Origin: Erysipelotrichaceae bacterium
Lineage (GTDB): Bacteria; Bacillota_I; Bacilli_A; Erysipelotrichales; Erysipelotrichaceae
Length of the DNA: 64,000 nt
Direction of reading: 5' to 3'
Assembly (NCBI GenBank): GCA_017432005.1
Contig: JAFRKA010000016.1
Location: 62,001-126,000, forward strand
Position numbers and translations under genes: made by a program. Below are positions 1 to 7,112 of the stretch, piece by piece (positions within the stretch are counted from its first letter, which is position 1; every line of letters starts with the position of its first letter). The notes beneath the pieces are model-generated. The model saw only the letters and a list, made by a program, of their open reading frames with translations, was not told the DNA's origin and did no database searches.

Positions 1-251
1 GTTTTGGGAGCCGAAGCGATATAACGCGGATCGATGATATCGGCGATTGAAAGACCGATGGCACCTGAGAGTCCTCCATAGACCGGCCCTAAAAACAGGG
101 CTGAAAGTACGACGACTGCATTGGCGATGTGGATGGCTGTCGAAGTTCCGGCTGTGACCGGGATCGTGATCTTGCCATAGGTGAAGGCCACGAAGTTGAT
201 GACCGCAAACATAGCGGTATAAACGATCTTTCTGGTTTTACTGTTTGTCAT
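1..251 (-). CDS. ECF transporter S component, partial (probable vitamin B6 type)
   Basis: Only the first 83 codons are in the window; the gene runs off the left edge. The translation begins MTNSKTRKIVYTAMFAVINF and continues with a small hydrophobic protein carrying GKITIPVTAG and a Gly-rich stretch LGPVYGGLSGAIGLSIAD, the pattern of ECF-type S components (integral membrane vitamin-binding subunits that share an energising EcfAAT module). The start at 251 has GGAG 9 nt upstream; an in-frame ATG at 266 is the alternative but lacks a good ribosome site. It is divergent from a MocR/PdxR-type regulator, and such pairs usually concern pyridoxal or pyridoxine, so B6 uptake is the likely job. The substrate is inferred from context only. 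Confidence 0.7.
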   Translation of the reverse strand, partial: MTNSKTRKIVYTAMFAVINFVAFTYGKITIPVTAGTSTAIHIANAVVVLSALFLGPVYGGLSGAIGLSIADIIDPRYIASAPK

Positions 252-288
252 GTTGCGTTTCTCCATCTTTAAGATAACAGTAAATTGA

Positions 289-335
289 TATACATAAAAG
301 TACCAATTTTGTATAATTTTATAGAACCAATTATT
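289..335 (+). promoter_or_regulatory. Promoter and direct-repeat candidate operator of the MocR regulator
   Basis: A -35-like TATACA (289-294), a 17-bp spacer and a perfect -10 TATAAT (312-317) precede the regulator gene. The nonamers GTACCAATT (300-308) and GAACCAATT (324-332) form a direct repeat with a 24-bp period that brackets the -10 box. MocR-family regulators are known to bind direct repeats, so this is a plausible autoregulatory operator. The region between the two divergent genes is only 84 bp, so the same sites could also control the ECF gene. No Shine-Dalgarno is visible before the ATG at 336. Confidence 0.55.
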
Positions 336-1736
336 ATGCTTAATATCGATAAGAATTCAGCTGTTCCGGTATATGAACAGATATATCGGCAGTTAAAGGA
401 ACAGATCATTGATGGTGAACTTCCTTCCGGAAGCCGTTTGAGTGCGACCAGGACGCTGGCAGCTGATTATCATATCAGCCGCAATACTGTTCTGACTGCT
501 TACCAGCAGCTGGAATCGGAAGGTTTCATCTATTCGAAAGTCGGATCCGGTTTTTATGTGGAGGATCTGCCGGAGATTGACAACTCTGCTGCAAGAGAGA
601 CGATCCAGTCTGAAACTGAAGATGAAGATCATGATGTCAGATATGATTTCCGTTATGGGAACATCGAACCTAATATATATGGAACAAGATCATTCCGTAA
701 GGCCTTGAAGGATGCGTTAAGTGAACTGGAACTTAAAACATCCTTGTCAGACAGCGATCCCCGCGGTTATCTTTCTTTAAGACAGGCGCTGGCTGAACAT
801 TTGCTCAAGGTGAGAGGAGTAGTCGCTTCCGTCGATCAGATCATCATAACCTGCGGCCACCATTATTCATTAAAGATGATCAGTGAATTCTTTCCCCGGG
901 AGGAATACCGTTTCATCATGGAAGAACCGGGTCATCAGGATACCAGAGAAGTTTTTCTTTCTACCGGATATCATATCGATCCGATCAGACTGGATGAAAA
1001 CGGCATCCAGGTGAACAGACTGAGCAGGACCAGAAAGGCTCTGGCCTATGTGACACCTTCCCATCAGTTCCCTTTGGGCTATATCCTGCCTTTCAGCAGG
1101 AGGATCAAACTTCTGGAATGGGCTCAAGAGACAGACAGTTATATCATCGAAGATGACTATGATTCAGAACTACGATACAAAGAGAGACCGATCCCTTCTC
1201 TTCATTCCCTGGATCGCAATGACCGGGTCATCTATCTGGGATCGTTCTCCAAATCACTGTCACCGGATCTGCGCATCTCCTATATCGTCTTTCCCCGGAA
1301 GATGAAGATCGAACAGCTGGCTGTACATCCTTTACTTAATTCAAGTTCACCGGCTCTTATCCAGCTGACACTGGAGAAGTATCTTCGTTCCGGTGAATAT
1401 CTTAAACGGATTAATCAGGTCCGCAACAGTTTCAGGCGTAAGCATAATCTGATCATCGATTTTCTGAAAAAGAATTATCCGGAACAGATAAAGATCTACG
1501 GCAGCGGAGGAGGAACACATTTCATCCTGGAACTTGATACTAAAATGAGTCAGAAACAGCTGATCGAAAGATTCAAAAAAAATGATGTCGGAGTCTACCC
1601 GACGAAAGGCTTCTGGGCCGATCAGAGCCAGTCACATGAAAACAGGATCATGATCGGGTATGCGGGCATACCTGAAGATCAGATAGAAGAGTATCTTGAG
1701 AGACTTAAGACAGTGATCGATGAGGTGCTCTGCTGA
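336..1736 (+). CDS. MocR/PdxR-family regulator (GntR HTH fused to class I aminotransferase)
   Basis: This 466-residue protein has an N-terminal GntR winged helix (about residues 1-75; PVYEQIYRQLKEQI and the recognition region RTLAADYHISRNTVLTAYQQ) joined to a fold-type I aminotransferase domain. The PLP lysine lies in LGSFSKSLSPDLR and the cofactor-binding Asp/Tyr in EDDYDSELRY. These are standard for the MocR subfamily, which uses PLP as an effector or as a structural cofactor. An upstream in-frame TTG at 285 is less likely, because the ATG at 336 begins the conserved MLNIDKNSAVPVYEQ block. With the divergent ECF gene, control of vitamin B6 uptake or synthesis is the best guess. No Shine-Dalgarno precedes it. 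Confidence 0.85.
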   Translation: MLNIDKNSAVPVYEQIYRQLKEQIIDGELPSGSRLSATRTLAADYHISRNTVLTAYQQLESEGFIYSKVGSGFYVEDLPEIDNSAARETIQSETEDEDHDVRYDFRYGNIEPNIYGTRSFRKALKDALSELELKTSLSDSDPRGYLSLRQALAEHLLKVRGVVASVDQIIITCGHHYSLKMISEFFPREEYRFIMEEPGHQDTREVFLSTGYHIDPIRLDENGIQVNRLSRTRKALAYVTPSHQFPLGYILPFSRRIKLLEWAQETDSYIIEDDYDSELRYKERPIPSLHSLDRNDRVIYLGSFSKSLSPDLRISYIVFPRKMKIEQLAVHPLLNSSSPALIQLTLEKYLRSGEYLKRINQVRNSFRRKHNLIIDFLKKNYPEQIKIYGSGGGTHFILELDTKMSQKQLIERFKKNDVGVYPTKGFWADQSQSHENRIMIGYAGIPEDQIEEYLERLKTVIDEVLC

Positions 1737-1849
1737 TATATTGCGAATATATAAGCGATAATTTATCATAAAAATATAGAAGGAAAGACTGCATAATACG
1801 CTATAGCGGTGTGAAGCATCCCGTTTTTTGTCTTCCGGAAGGAGCAACA

Positions 1850-2236
1850 ATGAACAAGTGTCCGTATTGCGGGAAGAATATCCCTTCATATACGAAATAC
1901 TGTCCTGAATGTAAGGAGAAACTGCCGGCATGGAACAGGATCCTGGACCGCTTCGGCGGTACGATCCCTGACTGTTTCCAGGCCGTCAGAAAGATGTTTG
2001 GTGAAAAAGAAAGTATCATTCTCGATGTGATCAGTTATCTCATCGTGCTGGCCTATGTCATGATCGTGATGTTTGCGACAGCGGCGCCGTTTGCGCTGGC
2101 GAGGATGTTCCTGACGGGTCAAGGCGGACTGGCCAACTTCATCATGACCGATATCTACATGATGTTCGTGATCTACTTTGCGGTAGGAGTATATGTCTGG
2201 ATCAGTTCAGTGATCTGTGCCAACAGAAAGAAATAG
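1850..2236 (+). CDS. Zinc-ribbon small membrane protein
   Basis: This is a 128-residue protein of unknown function. It starts with a zinc ribbon, CPYCGKNIPSYTKYCPEC (two CxxC pairs, residues 4-21), followed by an amphipathic linker and two or three hydrophobic segments (about 58-83 and 100-122). The start at 1850 follows an excellent GGAAGGAG at 1837-1844; a GTG at 1811 is less likely. Another small membrane protein gene starts 15 nt downstream, so the two are probably cotranscribed. Zinc-ribbon membrane proteins of this form are common in Bacillota and mostly uncharacterised. Confidence 0.75.
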   Translation: MNKCPYCGKNIPSYTKYCPECKEKLPAWNRILDRFGGTIPDCFQAVRKMFGEKESIILDVISYLIVLAYVMIVMFATAAPFALARMFLTGQGGLANFIMTDIYMMFVIYFAVGVYVWISSVICANRKK

Positions 2237-2251
2237 AAAGGGCTGAAGACT

Positions 2252-2674
2252 ATGATTTATTTTATTGCAGCGATCGCAGCTGCCATCCTGATAGTGTGTA
2301 TCAATATTGCCAATGTCTGGAAGATCCTGGTCAGAAACAATGAACCGGGATATAAGGCTCTGCTTCCTTTTGCGGGTGACATAGCACTGGCAAAGATCGC
2401 GGGTGAAGAGAAACTCGGCAAGAGGATCACGATCGCCAAGATCCTGTTCCTGCTTATGATCATCGTGATGTTCGTATGCCTGATCCTGTATTCACAGTGG
2501 TCGGTAATCTATATCGGCGGCGATGATCCGAATATCGTTGAAAGCATCGCCGGGCCGTACTGGATACCGCTGTACATCATGATCGGTGTCACGGTCCTGT
2601 TACTGATCGATGCGATCATGATCGGCCTCTGGAGAGCGAAGATCAGATCAGCGATCAACAGTAAAACACAATAA
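2252..2674 (+). CDS. Small membrane protein, DUF5684-like
   Basis: A 140-residue hydrophobic protein with three predicted membrane segments: near the N-terminus (IAAIAAAILIVCINIA), around residues 60-80, and around 107-127. The cytoplasmic motif VWKILVRNNEPGYKALLPF resembles the W-K-aGepGwkaLIPfyn signature of DUF5684 proteins, whose role is unknown. It lies 15 nt after the zinc-ribbon membrane protein and 42 nt before EIIA-Glc, all on the same strand. A shared transcript is likely, but no functional link can be read from the sequence. Confidence 0.65.
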   Translation: MIYFIAAIAAAILIVCINIANVWKILVRNNEPGYKALLPFAGDIALAKIAGEEKLGKRITIAKILFLLMIIVMFVCLILYSQWSVIYIGGDDPNIVESIAGPYWIPLYIMIGVTVLLLIDAIMIGLWRAKIRSAINSKTQ

Positions 2675-2716
2675 TGTATCATATAAGTATAGATATCAGA
2701 TGAAAGGATAATAAGA

Positions 2717-3226
2717 ATGGGCTTTTTAGACAAATTACTGAAGAAGGAAGAAACCGTAGAACTTCCTGAACTGAACCTCGATGACAGCGCGATCGTTGCT
2801 CTGGCTGATGGAGAAATTATCGATATCAAGACGGTAAGTGACCCGGTCTTTGCGGAAGAGATGATGGGTAAATCGATCGCTTTCAAATACTCAGGCAAGA
2901 CTATCCTGTGCTCTCCGGCTAACGGAACATTGAGTGTCCTGTTCCCGACCGGTCATGCGTTCGGTGTCACGACCAATGAAGGCGTCGAACTGCTGATCCA
3001 CTGCGGCGTGGATACGGTCAATGCGAAAGGTGACGGTTTTAAGCTTATGAACAAGAAACAGGGCGACAGCGTCAAAGCCGGTGATCCGATCGTTCAGGTC
3101 GATGTAGACAAGCTCGCAAAGACCTATGACATGTCGACGATGCTGATAATAACCGATGCGAATGACAAGGAGCTGGATTTCATCGATCCGCAGTCGGTCA
3201 CAAGAGGTCAGAGCGTTATTAAATAA
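2717..3226 (+). CDS. PTS glucose-family EIIA component (EIIA-Glc/Crr-like)
   Basis: A 169-residue stand-alone EIIA of the glucose family. It carries the phospho-relay histidines His80 (PTGHAFGVTT) and His95 (ELLIHCGVDTVNAKGDGF), the latter being the one phosphorylated by HPr. The length and the closing block GDPIVQVDVDKL fit the family. EIIA-Glc passes phosphate from HPr to a sugar-specific EIIB; a stand-alone copy can serve several permeases lacking their own IIA domain. No EIIBC gene is next to it. AAAGGAT lies just upstream of the ATG. It is followed by the mgtA leader region. Confidence 0.9.
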   Translation: MGFLDKLLKKEETVELPELNLDDSAIVALADGEIIDIKTVSDPVFAEEMMGKSIAFKYSGKTILCSPANGTLSVLFPTGHAFGVTTNEGVELLIHCGVDTVNAKGDGFKLMNKKQGDSVKAGDPIVQVDVDKLAKTYDMSTMLIITDANDKELDFIDPQSVTRGQSVIK

Positions 3227-3257
3227 TTGATCCCTGAACGGATCTTTGAGGTAAAAT
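3227..3257 (+). promoter_or_regulatory. Possible promoter of the mgtA leader transcript
   Basis: TTGATC (3227-3232), directly after the EIIA stop, and TAAAAT (3252-3257) form a -35/-10-like pair with a longer than usual 19-bp spacer. A transcript from here would begin about 20 nt before the leader ORF ribosome site. The call is weak and depends on the leader being a separate transcription unit. Confidence 0.35.
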
Positions 3258-3285
3258 ATAACTGTAAAAGGAGAATTGAACGGGC

Positions 3286-3351
3286 ATGGAATCTGCAGAA
3301 ATTCCTTTATCGTCGAATATTCGTAAGGCGGCTCGTGCTGAATCTTTCTAA
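3286..3351 (+). CDS. Putative 21-codon leader peptide of mgtA
   Basis: A short ORF (ATG 3286, TAA 3349-3351) begins MESAEIPLSS and ends ARAESF. AAGGAG at 3268-3273 lies upstream with a long 12-nt spacing. Its stop codon is 11 nt before a hairpin that sequesters the mgtA ribosome site. Codons 14-16 contain GGCGGCT (3327-3333), the exact complement of AGCCGCC (3366-3372) in the 5' arm of that hairpin. This is the geometry of a translated attenuator. In enterobacteria mgtL, a proline- and acid-rich leader peptide, controls mgtA; this peptide is not recognisably homologous. That it is translated is inference. Confidence 0.5.
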   Translation: MESAEIPLSSNIRKAARAESF

Positions 3352-3393
3352 TATCAGTTGATAAAAGCCGCCGTACATAAACGGAGGCTTTTT
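3327..3393 (+). promoter_or_regulatory. mgtA attenuator: antiterminator versus terminator/SD-sequestering hairpin
   Basis: Two mutually exclusive structures are visible. In structure 1, GGCGGCT (3327-3333, inside the leader ORF) pairs perfectly with AGCCGCC (3366-3372). In structure 2, AAAAGCC(G)CCGT (3363-3374) pairs with ACGG(A)GGCTTTT (3381-3392): 11 pairs with one G-A mismatch around the loop ACATAA, followed by T's, so it can act as an intrinsic terminator. Its 3' arm contains GGAGG (3383-3387), the only Shine-Dalgarno of mgtA, 8 nt before its ATG. Structure 2 therefore blocks expression twice over, and structure 1 relieves it. Ribosome position on the leader ORF would choose between them. 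Confidence 0.65.
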
Positions 3394-3395
3394 AT

Positions 3396-6011
3396 ATGGA
3401 AAATAATAAAAAACAGATTACGGGAAAGAGTATTGATGATCTAAATACTTTTTCTGTCATGTCTCTGGAAGAACTGTACTCATATTTCGGCGTTACCAAT
3501 GACGGACTGAGTCTTGAGCAGATCGAAACAGGGATGGACAGATACGGTCCCAATATCATCAAGACCGACAATCATGATTCATTGTTTTACCGGATCAGGG
3601 AATCACTGATCAATCCTTTCAATATCGTTCTGATCGCCGTGATCATCGTCAGCTATTTTACGGATGTCGTACTGGCTCCGGTGCCTTCGTATGCGACGAT
3701 CATCATGCTGGTGATAATCGTACTGATCTCCTCGATCACTTCTTTTGTTCAGGCTCAGAAGTCGGACAGTGCCGCCAAAGCCCTGCAGAAGATGATCGTC
3801 ACCAAGGTGAATGTGATCAGACAGGGAAGGAAGATGGCCATCAGTATCGAAGAATGCGTACCGGGCGATCTCGTCATCCTGGGCTCAGGAGATCTAATTC
3901 CTGGTGATGTGCATTTCATCGAGACCAAGGACCTTTTCGTCGATCAGGCACAGCTGACCGGTGAGTCCAATCCGGTCGAGAAATACAATACATATAAAGA
4001 AGCAGACAATATCACGGACCTGAGCAATATCGGTTTCATGGGCTGTGATATCGTTTCCGGTGCTGCCAGAGCCATCGTCGTAGCCACAGGAAACAATACT
4101 TATTTCGGAAAGATGTCGAAGACGCTGGAATCGCAGAACGACAAGAGCGTCTTTGAGAAGAATATGGAATCGATCACATCACTGCTGATCAGATTCATGC
4201 TGGTGATGATCCCGGTGATCTTTGCGGCCAACTATCTGACCAAGAACGATCTGCTGGATTCCATCATCTTTGCAGTCACGATCGCTGTCGGTATCATGCC
4301 GGAGATGCTACCGGTCATGATGACTTCTTCGCTGGCCAAAGGCGCCATCTCCATGAGCAGGAAGAAGACCATCGTCAAACATCTGGGTTCCATTCAGACT
4401 TTTGGTGAGATGGACATCCTGTGCACCGACAAGACCGGCACGCTGACTCAGGATGAGATCATTCTGGAGAAGTATCTGGATGCCAAAGGCAATGAAGATA
4501 TCAGAGTACTGCGTCATGCTTTCCTCAACAGCTACTTCCAGACCGGTCTTAAGAATCTGATGGACAGAGCCATCATCTCAAGGGGAGAGAAAGAAGGACT
4601 GGAGTATCTCAAGAAGTCATATGTCAGAGAGGATGAGATCCCGTTCGATTTTACCCGTCGGAAGATGTCCGTCGTTTTAAGAGACAGAAAGCTCAAGAGA
4701 CAGCTGATCACAAAGGGTGCAGTAGATGAGATCATCAGCAACTGTGCATTCATCGAGATCGACGGTAAGGTCGAACCGATGAATGAGGAACTGATGAAGA
4801 ATGCCTACAAGATCTCTGAAGATAACGGAGCCGAAGGCATCAGGGTCATTGCGGTCGCTCAGAAGAACGAGATCCCGGATGTGGATGCTTTCACTGCTGA
4901 AGATGAAAAGGACATGGTCCTGATCGGTTTCATCGGTTTCCTGGACCCTCCGAAAGAATCGGCTGTCAGTGCCATCGAAGCGCTCAAAAACAACGGTATC
5001 AGGACAGTCGTTCTGACCGGTGACTCTAAGGCCGTTGCGATCAATATCTGTAAGCGCATCGGCATCGATACGGAATACAGCTACAGTGGCTCAGATGTGG
5101 AGATGATGAATGACGGTCAGCTCAAGAAGGCCTGTGAGAAAGCCCAGATCTTTGCCAAGCTCAATCCGTTACAGAAAAAGCGGATCGTCGAGACTTTCCA
5201 GAGCCTTGGCCATGTGGTCGGTTATATGGGTGATGGCATCAACGATGCGCCGCCGCTCAAACAGGCCGATGTCGGTATCTCGGTAGATACCGCTGTCGAT
5301 ATCGCCAAGGAAGTCGCGGACATTATCCTGCTGGAAAAGGATCTCAATGTTCTTGATGAAGGTGTCATTGAAGGACGAAAGACTTTTGCGAATATGAACA
5401 AGTATCTGAAGATGGCCATCTCAGGCAACTTCGGCAACATGATCTCCGTCCTGATCGCATCCATCGCTTTACCTTTCCTGCCGTTAAAGCCGATCCATAT
5501 CCTGATCCAGAATATCCTGAACGACTTTGCGCAGTTCGGCATGCCTTATGACAATGTTGAAAAGGAATACATCGAAAAGCCGATGAAGTGGGACATCGTT
5601 TCCCTGAAGCAGTTCATGTTCTATTTCGGACTGACTTCGACATTGCTGGATGTGATGTGCTTCCTGGTATTGTGGTTCATCTTCGGATACAACAGCGTCG
5701 ATAAAGCTGATTTCTTCCAGTGCGGCTGGTTCATGTTCGGTGTCATCTCGCAGACCCTGGTCATCCATACGATCAGGACGCACAAGATACCGTTCCTCTA
5801 CGGCCATGCGGGAAGACAGCTGATCGTTTCGACGACGCTCGTGGTGATCATAACCCTGATCATAGGCATGAGCGATCTGGCTTATATCCTGGATATGAGC
5901 CCGTTGCCGTATACATACATTTTCTGGCTGGCGATCCTGATGGCGTTCTATCTCGCCGTGACCCAGGTCATGAAAAATATCTATATCCGTAAATTCGGAA
6001 AGTGGATCTAA
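3396..6011 (+). CDS. mgtA: Magnesium-importing P-type ATPase (MgtA, P3B type)
   Basis: An 871-residue P-type ATPase. It has the actuator motif QLTGESNPVEK, the phosphorylation motif ILCTDKTGTLT with Asp345, the hinge motif GDGINDAPPLKQADVGISVD, and the MgtA-typical run KHLGSIQTFGEMD before the phosphorylation site. Membrane segments surround these domains, including a C-terminal set of about six. MgtA-class pumps import Mg2+ when it is scarce. The start is fixed by GGAGG 8 nt upstream, which lies in a hairpin. The gene is followed after 12 nt by a MgtE-like sensor protein, which strengthens the magnesium assignment over calcium. Confidence 0.93.
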   Translation: MENNKKQITGKSIDDLNTFSVMSLEELYSYFGVTNDGLSLEQIETGMDRYGPNIIKTDNHDSLFYRIRESLINPFNIVLIAVIIVSYFTDVVLAPVPSYATIIMLVIIVLISSITSFVQAQKSDSAAKALQKMIVTKVNVIRQGRKMAISIEECVPGDLVILGSGDLIPGDVHFIETKDLFVDQAQLTGESNPVEKYNTYKEADNITDLSNIGFMGCDIVSGAARAIVVATGNNTYFGKMSKTLESQNDKSVFEKNMESITSLLIRFMLVMIPVIFAANYLTKNDLLDSIIFAVTIAVGIMPEMLPVMMTSSLAKGAISMSRKKTIVKHLGSIQTFGEMDILCTDKTGTLTQDEIILEKYLDAKGNEDIRVLRHAFLNSYFQTGLKNLMDRAIISRGEKEGLEYLKKSYVREDEIPFDFTRRKMSVVLRDRKLKRQLITKGAVDEIISNCAFIEIDGKVEPMNEELMKNAYKISEDNGAEGIRVIAVAQKNEIPDVDAFTAEDEKDMVLIGFIGFLDPPKESAVSAIEALKNNGIRTVVLTGDSKAVAINICKRIGIDTEYSYSGSDVEMMNDGQLKKACEKAQIFAKLNPLQKKRIVETFQSLGHVVGYMGDGINDAPPLKQADVGISVDTAVDIAKEVADIILLEKDLNVLDEGVIEGRKTFANMNKYLKMAISGNFGNMISVLIASIALPFLPLKPIHILIQNILNDFAQFGMPYDNVEKEYIEKPMKWDIVSLKQFMFYFGLTSTLLDVMCFLVLWFIFGYNSVDKADFFQCGWFMFGVISQTLVIHTIRTHKIPFLYGHAGRQLIVSTTLVVIITLIIGMSDLAYILDMSPLPYTYIFWLAILMAFYLAVTQVMKNIYIRKFGKWI

Positions 6012-6023
6012 GGGGGACTCAAA

Positions 6024-7034
6024 ATGGAAGACAGAGTAATTGAAGAAAACATCGAAGAAAGAAATTATACTCAGGAGATCTTCGATCTCATACACAAAAG
6101 CAAGAATCCGAAGCTGATAGCTCAGACCCTTACCAATTACCATGACAACGACATTGCCGATGTTCTGACGTATCTTTCAGCTGATGAAAGAAAGCGTCTG
6201 TACAAGGCCATCGGTGTCGAAGCGACCAGCCGTATCTTTGCGTATCTTGATGAGGATGTCGACAAGTATATCGCCGAACTGGAAAGCGAAAAAGCTGCCG
6301 ACATCCTGGAAGAAATGGATGCGGACGATGCTATCGATATCCTGGAAGGTCTGGATAAGAAGAAAGCCGACGAGATCATCTCCCTGATTGAACCGGAATC
6401 CAAGAGCGATATCCAGCTGATCAAATCATACAAGGACAATGAGTTCGGTTCGCTGATGACCACCAACTACATCACGCTGGAATACGGACTCGGCATCAAG
6501 AAATCGATCGAGACCCTGATCGAAGAAGCCAAAGAGAATGACAATATCGAAACACTGTATATCATAAAGGATGGCAAGTTCTATGGCGCTCTGACCTTGA
6601 GAGATCTGCTCATCACGAAGAAGGATGAGGATCTGGACGAGAAGATCATCCTGTCTTATCCGTTCGTGTATGACAAGGAAGAGATCACCGATAATGCGAT
6701 CGCTACCCTGGCCGACTACTCAGAAGACTCGATCCCTGTTTTGAGCAAGGAGACCGGACAGATCGTCGGTGTCATCACTTCGGCAGACCTCGTTGAACTG
6801 ATCAGTGAGGAAGACGAAGAGAAGGAAAAAGAAATAGAAGCAGCAAATCAGGCTTCAAAAAAGAAGATCTCTTATCTGGGACTGATCGGCTTCATCCTGG
6901 TGATGATGGTGGCATTGAACAGAGTGCTGAATATCGTCAAACCGGAAGTTTATCTGGAGTGTCTGATCCTGGCAATTGCAGTCATACTTGAAGTACTCAA
7001 TTTCCGTGCTGTAAACAGTTCTGTAAACTCGTGA
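6024..7034 (+). CDS. MgtE-like Mg sensor (MgtE_N + CBS pair) with a minimal membrane tail
   Basis: A 336-residue protein. Residues 15-140 match the acidic MgtE N-terminal superhelix (DIADVLTYLSADERKRLY, AADILEEMDADDAIDILEGL), and about 140-265 form two CBS domains (FGSLMTTNYITL, IVGVITSADLVELI). In full MgtE, roughly 450 residues, these sense cytosolic Mg2+ and gate a five-helix channel domain. Here only about 60 residues follow, with two hydrophobic helices, and the channel domain is absent. No frameshifted remainder is visible downstream. It lies 12 nt after mgtA with a strong AGGGGGA site, so a role in sensing Mg2+ for MgtA is an attractive inference. Confidence 0.75.
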   Translation: MEDRVIEENIEERNYTQEIFDLIHKSKNPKLIAQTLTNYHDNDIADVLTYLSADERKRLYKAIGVEATSRIFAYLDEDVDKYIAELESEKAADILEEMDADDAIDILEGLDKKKADEIISLIEPESKSDIQLIKSYKDNEFGSLMTTNYITLEYGLGIKKSIETLIEEAKENDNIETLYIIKDGKFYGALTLRDLLITKKDEDLDEKIILSYPFVYDKEEITDNAIATLADYSEDSIPVLSKETGQIVGVITSADLVELISEEDEEKEKEIEAANQASKKKISYLGLIGFILVMMVALNRVLNIVKPEVYLECLILAIAVILEVLNFRAVNSSVNS

Positions 7035-7042
7035 GAGTTTTT
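7025..7042 (+). terminator. Weak terminator hairpin after the mgtA operon
   Basis: AAACTC (7025-7030) and GAGTTT (7035-7040) form a 6-bp stem around GTGA, which holds the stop codon of the MgtE-like gene; T's follow. It is short and AT-rich, so termination may be partial. Confidence 0.4.
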
Positions 7043-7112
7043 GAACGGAAGTCAAAAAGTTGTAAAATTGTATCAGAATATATCTGATCGATCGTAGTAA
7101 AGAATAATTGAA

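Noticed and set aside
3227..3395. M-box (ykoK) magnesium riboswitch before mgtA
   Set aside because: The leader is too short (under 170 nt) and lacks the conserved M-box blocks; a short ORF with two alternative hairpins explains it better.
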